Origin: Flavobacterium notoginsengisoli
Lineage (GTDB): Bacteria; Bacteroidota; Bacteroidia; Flavobacteriales; Flavobacteriaceae
Length of the DNA: 64,000 nucleotides
Reading direction: 5' to 3'
Assembly (NCBI RefSeq): GCF_014207905.1
Contig: NZ_JACHLB010000002.1
Span: 62,001-126,000 of the forward strand
Shown here one piece after another: positions 58,972-64,000 of the stretch. The notes beneath the pieces are model-generated. The model worked only from the letters and a program-made list of their open reading frames with translations, ran no database searches and had not been told where the DNA came from. A program made the translations under genes and the position numbers. Numbering within the stretch: position 1 is the first letter of the stretch; every line of letters begins with the position of its first letter.

Positions 58972-59520
58972 CTATTTTGTTTCAGGACTTAATTTTGCAA
59001 ATTCCTCTTCACCAAGCGCTATCATATTGACATCATCAAAAAAAACTGTTCCATTTGTCTGCGCTAATGCCAACATGATTCTTACCTTTTTTGCATTTGC
59101 TGGAATTTTTACAGCTTTTTTGTAATTGGTCCAGTCGGTTGTGTTTTTTGCCCTTCCGATAGTTTCTGAGCTAATTTGTTTATCGGCTGCATTGATAAAT
59201 TCTATAATGATTGCAGCGGCTTTATAATCTTCTTTTTGACTTTCTACTTGATCCGTTTTCATCCAAGCACTGCATTCAACGGCGTAACTGTTTTTCGGAA
59301 TTAAAATGGTTTGATCTAAAGCGCGCCATTCTGCTCCCGTATATTGATTGATTAAGGCGCTGCTTCTTCCCGTTTTTTTATCGTAAGATGAAAGTGCTGC
59401 ATTTTCTTGTCCAGTCCAATTGATAAGATCTCTTTCAAAACCAGAATTTTTTACGAGATTCATTTGCGCGTTTGACATTGTGGCAAGAAATAATAAACTA
59501 AAAAGTAAAAGCTGTTTCAT
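58972..59520 (-). CDS. secreted carbohydrate-binding-domain protein
   Basis: A 182-residue protein: signal LLLFSLLFLATMSNAQ, then NLVKNSGFERDLINWTGQENAAL, YTGAEWRALDQTILIPKNSYAVECSAWMKTD and KKVRIMLALAQTNGTVFFDDVNMI. This is the CBM4/9/22-like jelly roll that binds polysaccharides. It has no catalytic part. The stop is six bases ahead of the GH26 gene, so it is cotranscribed and probably works as a separate mannan-binding protein. Confidence 0.85.
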   Translation of the reverse strand: MKQLLLFSLLFLATMSNAQMNLVKNSGFERDLINWTGQENAALSSYDKKTGRSSALINQYTGAEWRALDQTILIPKNSYAVECSAWMKTDQVESQKEDYKAAAIIIEFINAADKQISSETIGRAKNTTDWTNYKKAVKIPANAKKVRIMLALAQTNGTVFFDDVNMIALGEEEFAKLSPETK

Positions 59521-59554
59521 GATAATATTATGCTAAGATTTTAAACTAAATAGG

Positions 59555-60745
59555 TTAATCTTTGATTCGGGTAATAAGTTCTAGGCAAGCGCGGCTATTA
59601 TGATAAGGACATTTCCAGAATCCGGCTTTATCTTTTTTCATTAGAGAATAATCACTGAAAATTCCCCAATGCCATTCGCCATTTTTCTGGTCAATAATAT
59701 ATTTTTTTGTGAATTTCCAGATTTTATAAACGATATCCAAATATTCTTCTTTTCCAGTTAATTGATAAGCATTGTAAAAACCAATTAAAGCTTCTGCTTG
59801 TGGCCACCAATGTTTTTCTGGAATCAATTCGTTTTTTTCGGGATCAAATTCATACCATAAACCGCCATCGGTATCTAAACCTTCTTTTGTGGCTTCTGCA
59901 ATTTGAATCGCGTATTTTTTATAATTGGCAATTAAAGTTTCATTTCCTGAAATTTCAGCGCATTGTTGTAAAAGCCAAGCCGCTTCAATATCATGTCCGT
60001 ATGAAATCACATCTGGTTTTTCGACCCAATTTTCATCAAAAAACAAATGTAAATGCCCTGTTTCTGGATTGATAAAATGTTTTTCGATTGTTTCTAATAA
60101 TTCTATAATGTCTTTTAGCAGATTTTCGTCTTTCCAAACTTTATATAAATTCACATAACCCTCAATAATATGAAGATGTGTATTCATAGTTTTCTTTTCG
60201 TTGGCATCTTTTTCGCTTAAGCGTAAATCTTCAATTGGTTGCCAATCTCTGGTAAAAGCTTCCAGATAACCTTTGTTTACTTTGTCGTAACTATGTTCTT
60301 GAATTTTTGAATATAAATTTTTAGCAATTTCTAAGGCTTTTTCGTCTTTAGAAATCGCATAATATTCAGACAATCCGTAAATCGCAAAGGCTAGCGCATA
60401 AATCTGATTTTTGGTGTCTTTTGGAGTTTTATCCTCATTAATACTCCAAAAAAGACCTCCAAACTGTGTGTCATAAAAATTTTCGGCTAGATATTCAAAT
60501 GCTCTTTTTGCCAGTTTTTTGTGGTTTTCGTTTTTTGTGGTTGAATAACTGGCAGAAAACGTCCAAAGAATTCGGGCATTTAAAACCGAACCTTTTTCAG
60601 CATTGGCAATTTGATGATCATTAAAATCAATTTGTCCGACAAAACCACCATTTTGATTGTCTAAAGTTCGTTCTGACCAATAGTTTAAAATGGATTCTAA
60701 TTCTGCATTCAATTCAGATTTTAAAAGCTTTCTTTGTAGTGACAC
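59555..60745 (-). CDS. AGE-family epimerase: cellobiose/mannobiose 2-epimerase
   Basis: A 396-residue cytoplasmic (alpha/alpha)6-barrel enzyme that turns mannobiose into mannosyl-glucose (or cellobiose into glucosyl-mannose) by epimerising C2 of the reducing sugar. The active-site histidines and Glu are visible in NTHLHIIEGYVNLYKV, DVISYGHDIEAAWLLQ, EKHWWPQAEALIGF and GEWHWGIFSDYS. No signal peptide is present, as expected. The GH130 gene starts next on the same strand with a six-base gap, the classic mannobiose pathway pair. Confidence 0.93.
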   Translation of the reverse strand: MSLQRKLLKSELNAELESILNYWSERTLDNQNGGFVGQIDFNDHQIANAEKGSVLNARILWTFSASYSTTKNENHKKLAKRAFEYLAENFYDTQFGGLFWSINEDKTPKDTKNQIYALAFAIYGLSEYYAISKDEKALEIAKNLYSKIQEHSYDKVNKGYLEAFTRDWQPIEDLRLSEKDANEKKTMNTHLHIIEGYVNLYKVWKDENLLKDIIELLETIEKHFINPETGHLHLFFDENWVEKPDVISYGHDIEAAWLLQQCAEISGNETLIANYKKYAIQIAEATKEGLDTDGGLWYEFDPEKNELIPEKHWWPQAEALIGFYNAYQLTGKEEYLDIVYKIWKFTKKYIIDQKNGEWHWGIFSDYSLMKKDKAGFWKCPYHNSRACLELITRIKD

Positions 60746-60751
60746 GATATT

Positions 60752-61942
60752 TTAAATTGCGTTATTTTTTTCGATTTGATTGATAATTGTCTGTACAGAA
60801 CCTGCAGAAATAAATGTATCGGCTGGTGTATTAATTACATAATCAACTAATTGATCTATAGAAGAAACAGCGACATGCATTCTCGTATCTGATGAAGCAT
60901 AATAAATGTAAACTGTTCCGTTTTCGTCTTCAATCCAACCGTTTGAGAATAAAACGTTTGATACGTCACCGACTCTTTCAATTCCTTCCGGTCCCATAAA
61001 ATGTCCTGCTGGAACGTGAGTAACTTTAGAAATATCGTTCAAATCAGTCATAAAAAGGTATAATGTATAACGTAATCCTGCAGCAGTATTACGAACTCCA
61101 TGCGCCATATGTAGCCATCCTTTTGATGTTTTAATTGGAGCTGGACCCAAACCATTTTTCAATTCATAAATGGTATGATATTGTTTTCCGAAAATGATTT
61201 TTTCGTCTTTAACAATTGGATTATTCATGTCTTCAACATAACCTAAACCGATTCCGCCGCCGCTTCCAACATCAATAAAACCATCTTGCGGGCGTGTATA
61301 TAAAGCATATTTTCCGTTTACAAATTCTGGATGTAAAACTACATTTCGTTGTTGTCCCGTATTTGAAATCAAATCAGGAAGTCTTTCCCAATTTACCAAA
61401 TCTTTAGAACGGACAATTCCTGCATTTGCCACGGCTGAACTCGTATCTCCTTTTGGTGCATTTGGATCTTTTCTTTCGGTACAGAAAATGCCGTAAACAA
61501 ATCCGTCTTCGTGATTTATTAAACGCATGTCGTAAACGTTGGTATCTGGATCTTCTGTTTGTGGAATTACGCAAGGTTTGTCCCAAAACTTGAAATTATC
61601 AATTCCGTTTGGGCTTTCAGCAATTGCGAAAAAAGATTTTCTATCAATTCCTTCTACACGAACAGCCAAAAGATATTTTCCGTTCCATTTCATTGCTCCA
61701 GCATTGAAAGCAGCGTTTATGCCGATTCTTTCCTGTAAAAATGGATTTGTATTTTCGTTAAAATCATAACGCCAGTTTAATGGCACGTGCGCTGCTGTCA
61801 CAACTGGGTTTTCGTAACGTTCGTAAATTCCGTTTCCGATAGTTTGCTGTGGCTGATTTTTTTGTTCTATTAATGTTTTATGCTGTTTTTCTAACGCCGA
61901 TTTTCTTTCTTGAAAAGTAGCTGAAGAGGTTATTGTTGTCAT
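60752..61942 (-). CDS. GH130 glycoside phosphorylase: 4-O-beta-D-mannosyl-D-glucose phosphorylase
   Basis: A 396-residue cytoplasmic enzyme that splits mannosyl-glucose with phosphate into mannose-1-phosphate and glucose. The five-bladed propeller has the proton-donor Asp in DPDTNVYDMRLI, with ALYTRPQDGFIDVGSGGGIG, WLHMAHGVRNTAAGLRYTLY and HFMGPEGIERVGDV around the phosphate pocket (GH130 subfamily 1). The start MTTITSSATFQERKSALEKQ has a longer N terminus than the core, as in MGP enzymes. It is between the symporter and the epimerase. Confidence 0.94.
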   Translation of the reverse strand: MTTITSSATFQERKSALEKQHKTLIEQKNQPQQTIGNGIYERYENPVVTAAHVPLNWRYDFNENTNPFLQERIGINAAFNAGAMKWNGKYLLAVRVEGIDRKSFFAIAESPNGIDNFKFWDKPCVIPQTEDPDTNVYDMRLINHEDGFVYGIFCTERKDPNAPKGDTSSAVANAGIVRSKDLVNWERLPDLISNTGQQRNVVLHPEFVNGKYALYTRPQDGFIDVGSGGGIGLGYVEDMNNPIVKDEKIIFGKQYHTIYELKNGLGPAPIKTSKGWLHMAHGVRNTAAGLRYTLYLFMTDLNDISKVTHVPAGHFMGPEGIERVGDVSNVLFSNGWIEDENGTVYIYYASSDTRMHVAVSSIDQLVDYVINTPADTFISAGSVQTIINQIEKNNAI

Positions 61943-61969
61943 ATGATTTGATTTCTTTGTCTGTATTTT

Positions 61970-63361
61970 TTAATGGTTTTGATTTCTCTTTTCGTTTAAA
62001 TCCTGTTCTATAATCTGTAATTTTTCTTCTGATAAAGGGTAAAATAAAATGAATGCTACTGAAACTGCCGCAGCAATTGCAGGAAGTATGCTTAACATTA
62101 ACTGAATTCCGTTTTGAGCTGTTGCAGTTTGTTCAACATTGGCTTGAAAACCGTAATAACCTAAAAGCCATCCAGCGCCAGCGCCTCCAATTGTCCATCC
62201 GAATTTTTGCGACATTGAAGAAGCAGAAAAGACTAATCCTGTTGCTCTTCTTCCTTGTTTCCATTCCGAGTAATCAGCGCTGTCAGCATACATTGACCAG
62301 ATTAAAGGGAAAATGCAACCCGCACAAATGCTGATTAAAACTTGAAAACTCATAATTAGCATTACATCTTCTTTTCCGAATAAATAGAAAATCAAACTTA
62401 AAATTGTCGCTACTGCCATAGCGCCAAAAAAGGTTTTCTTTTTACCAATTTTATTGGCAATCGGTGTTGCAATGATTACTCCAATAATATTTGCTGCTTG
62501 TCCTAAAACCAAATAAATAGAAGTGGGAGTCATATGAAAATCGGTTCCGAAAAGTGAGAAATCGAAGTTTACGGCACTGCTTACATAATATTTGAAGTAA
62601 TAAACGGCAGCGCCATCTCTGATGGAATTGAAAACTAAAGCTCCGATTCCTGCGCCAAGCAAAATCCACCAAGGTCTATTTTTCCAAAGATCTTTTAAGT
62701 CTTCTTTTAAGTTATTTTGTTCATTTTCGATAGGTTTGATTCTTTCTTTAGTGAATAAAAAACAAGCCCAGAAAAAGATAGTCGTGATTAATCCGAAAAC
62801 AGCGATTGTAGCCAACCAGCCCGTTTTAGAATTTAAATTTCCTCCAAAATAATTTACTAAAGGTTCGATTAACCAAAGTGCTAGAAGACTTCCGCCGAAT
62901 GCAAAAACCATACGGTAAGAAGAAAGCGTGTTTCTTTCTTTTCTGTCAGAAGACATTACGCCCAAAAGCGATGCATAAGGCACATTGATTAAAGAATAAA
63001 TCATCATCATTAAGGAATAAGTAACATAAGCATAAATGATTTTTCCTTTTTCATCAAAATCTGGAGTATAGAAAGTTAAAACTCCAATCACGGCAAAAGG
63101 TATGGCAACCCAAAGTAAATAAGGTCTAAATTTTCCCCATTTGCTTTTAGTTCTGTCGGCTAAAATTCCAACAATTGGGTCAAAGCAAGAATCCCAAATT
63201 CTAGTAATTAAAAACATTGTACCAACTACGGCAGGCGCCAATCCGAAAACGTCGGTATAGAAAAATAGCAGGTACATGCTGAAAATTTTCCAAAACATTG
63301 AGGAAGCAGCGTCTCCAAGACCGTAACCTACTTTTTCTTTTAAACTAATTTTGTCGTGCAT
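61970..63361 (-). CDS. GPH-type sugar:cation symporter (MFS), probable mannobiose importer
   Basis: A 463-residue inner-membrane protein with about twelve helices, of the glycoside-pentoside-hexuronide:cation symporter family: SLKEKVGYGLGDAASSMFWKIFSMYLLFFYTDVFG, RIWDSCFDPIVGILADRTKSKWGKFRPYLLW and the second-half loop KIGKKKTFFGAMAV. Between GH130 and GH26 genes it most likely carries mannobiose or manno-oligosaccharides from the periplasm. It is preceded 39 bases upstream by the right-edge GH26 gene. Confidence 0.93.
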   Translation of the reverse strand: MHDKISLKEKVGYGLGDAASSMFWKIFSMYLLFFYTDVFGLAPAVVGTMFLITRIWDSCFDPIVGILADRTKSKWGKFRPYLLWVAIPFAVIGVLTFYTPDFDEKGKIIYAYVTYSLMMMIYSLINVPYASLLGVMSSDRKERNTLSSYRMVFAFGGSLLALWLIEPLVNYFGGNLNSKTGWLATIAVFGLITTIFFWACFLFTKERIKPIENEQNNLKEDLKDLWKNRPWWILLGAGIGALVFNSIRDGAAVYYFKYYVSSAVNFDFSLFGTDFHMTPTSIYLVLGQAANIIGVIIATPIANKIGKKKTFFGAMAVATILSLIFYLFGKEDVMLIMSFQVLISICAGCIFPLIWSMYADSADYSEWKQGRRATGLVFSASSMSQKFGWTIGGAGAGWLLGYYGFQANVEQTATAQNGIQLMLSILPAIAAAVSVAFILFYPLSEEKLQIIEQDLNEKRNQNH

Positions 63362-63400
63362 TAGATTTTTTTTAATGATTGAAATTTAAATTTGAGGCAA

Positions 63401-64000
63401 TTATTTTAATTTTTTAGGAATGTCTTTTTCAAAGATAGTTTGATCCAGATTATAAAAATCTTTAAAATCTTTTTCGCTTACTTGTCCGCTAAACGGAGCA
63501 TAATAATGCATTTTTTGTTCTTTTTCCTGCCAACCATGATTTCTCCATAATAACACATAAGAAATTTTATAATCTCCAATTGCTTTTAATAAAGTTCCTG
63601 TCCACCATTTTGGATCTGGAACGGCTTCGTAACCCGCTTCTGCCAAAGCCATCAATTTATTTTTTTTATGGCTGATTTCATTTAGTATTTTAAATTGATT
63701 TTGAACTTCACGAATGAATTTTTCACCATTCGGATCATTACCGTTTTGGTAACTGTCAAAACTTAAAATATCTGCATAGTTGTCTCCAGGATAATTCGTT
63801 AGAAAATCTTCTTCACTGCCAAAACCGCCTGTGTTGTAAACATAAATTAAATTGTGAACTCCTTTTTTCTGCAAATAATCAAAAGTAAACTTCCAAGCCG
63901 TTTTGAATTCTTCTGGAGTGCAATTTCCTTTTCCCCACCAAAACCATCCGCCGGTAAGTTCATGAAAAGGTCTAAATAGAATTGGAATATTTTTTCCGTT
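63401..64000 (-). CDS. GH26 endo-beta-mannanase (copy 2), 5' end beyond the window
   Basis: The frame is open to the right edge; the TTG at 63874 is internal. Translated from the edge, it reads NGKNIPILFRPFHELTGGWF, then WWGKGNCTPEEFKTAWKF and on to YLQKKGVHNLIYVYNTGG. The acid/base Glu is in FRPFHE and the nucleophile in MALAEAGYEA. About 200 residues are present, roughly the C-terminal half. It closely resembles the other GH26 gene at 57736-58965 in layout but differs clearly in sequence, so they are paralogues with perhaps different sites of action. Confidence 0.92.
   Translation of the reverse strand, partial: NGKNIPILFRPFHELTGGWFWWGKGNCTPEEFKTAWKFTFDYLQKKGVHNLIYVYNTGGFGSEEDFLTNYPGDNYADILSFDSYQNGNDPNGEKFIREVQNQFKILNEISHKKNKLMALAEAGYEAVPDPKWWTGTLLKAIGDYKISYVLLWRNHGWQEKEQKMHYYAPFSGQVSEKDFKDFYNLDQTIFEKDIPKKLK

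Noticed and set aside
63401-63874. GH26 gene taken as complete from the TTG at 63874
   Set aside because: The frame is open to the window edge and the preceding 42 codons include the catalytic FRPFHE segment, so the start lies outside.

Overview
The window is a 64 kb stretch of AT-rich chromosome from a member of the Flavobacteriaceae, most likely Flavobacterium. The supporting signs are: TAnnTTTG -7 boxes ahead of many genes; almost no Shine-Dalgarno sequences; a rpmB-rpmG-DUF4295-ftsY cluster; a bacillithiol gene (bshC); a large protein with a type B C-terminal sorting domain of the type IX secretion system (T9SS); and many small lipoproteins. No rRNA, tRNA, transposase, phage or CRISPR array was seen. 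The left edge cuts a gene that is probably purB. The right edge cuts a GH26 mannanase.

The first 47 kb is mainly housekeeping: a cysteine-less sirtuin, TrmH, SecA, a DUF2795 protein, cobalamin adenosyltransferase, a LolD/MacB-type ABC ATPase, a lipoprotein, a methyltransferase, an FKBP isomerase, an Uup-like ABC-F protein, an exopolysaccharide initiating transferase beside a CpsB-type phosphatase, two DUF5009 acyltransferase-like membrane proteins, a 2-oxoacid dehydrogenase E2, an exonuclease, FAH and HPt proteins, CinA, L28/L33/DUF4295/FtsY, a DciA-like DUF721 protein, Ndk, BshC, an MHS-type transporter, the T9SS protein, a large radical SAM protein, a two-component system and cell-wall enzymes (L,D-transpeptidase, NlpC/P60).

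From about 47 kb to the right edge lies a carbohydrate-degrading region. An acetyl esterase (CE2-like), a sialate-O-acetylesterase-like protein and a GH3 beta-glucosidase are on the plus strand. After a DUF433/DUF5615 toxin-antitoxin-like pair and an aldo/keto reductase comes a minus-strand run: GH26, GPH-type sugar symporter, GH130 phosphorylase, AGE-family epimerase, carbohydrate-binding protein, GH26, GH5_7 and GH97. This matches the known Bacteroidetes mannan route: mannanase to mannobiose, 2-epimerisation to mannosyl-glucose, then phosphorolysis. Esterase and alpha-galactosidase functions would suit acetylated galacto(gluco)mannan. No SusC/SusD pair lies in the window. The GH97 gene has an in-frame amber codon 64 codons before its evident ancestral end.

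The most unusual layer is between the genes. At least seven families of palindromic or inverted-repeat elements fill intergenic gaps. One family, with CAGTCGCAGT/ACTGCGACTG-type arms, occurs four times. In one copy the arms (25 bp perfect inverted match) enclose a complete four-helix-bundle (S23/IVP family) gene, an arrangement resembling 23S rRNA intervening sequences but in ordinary intergenic DNA. Another repeat type, related to the intergenic GTCATCCCGAGC-like elements, sits in frame inside the radical SAM gene.
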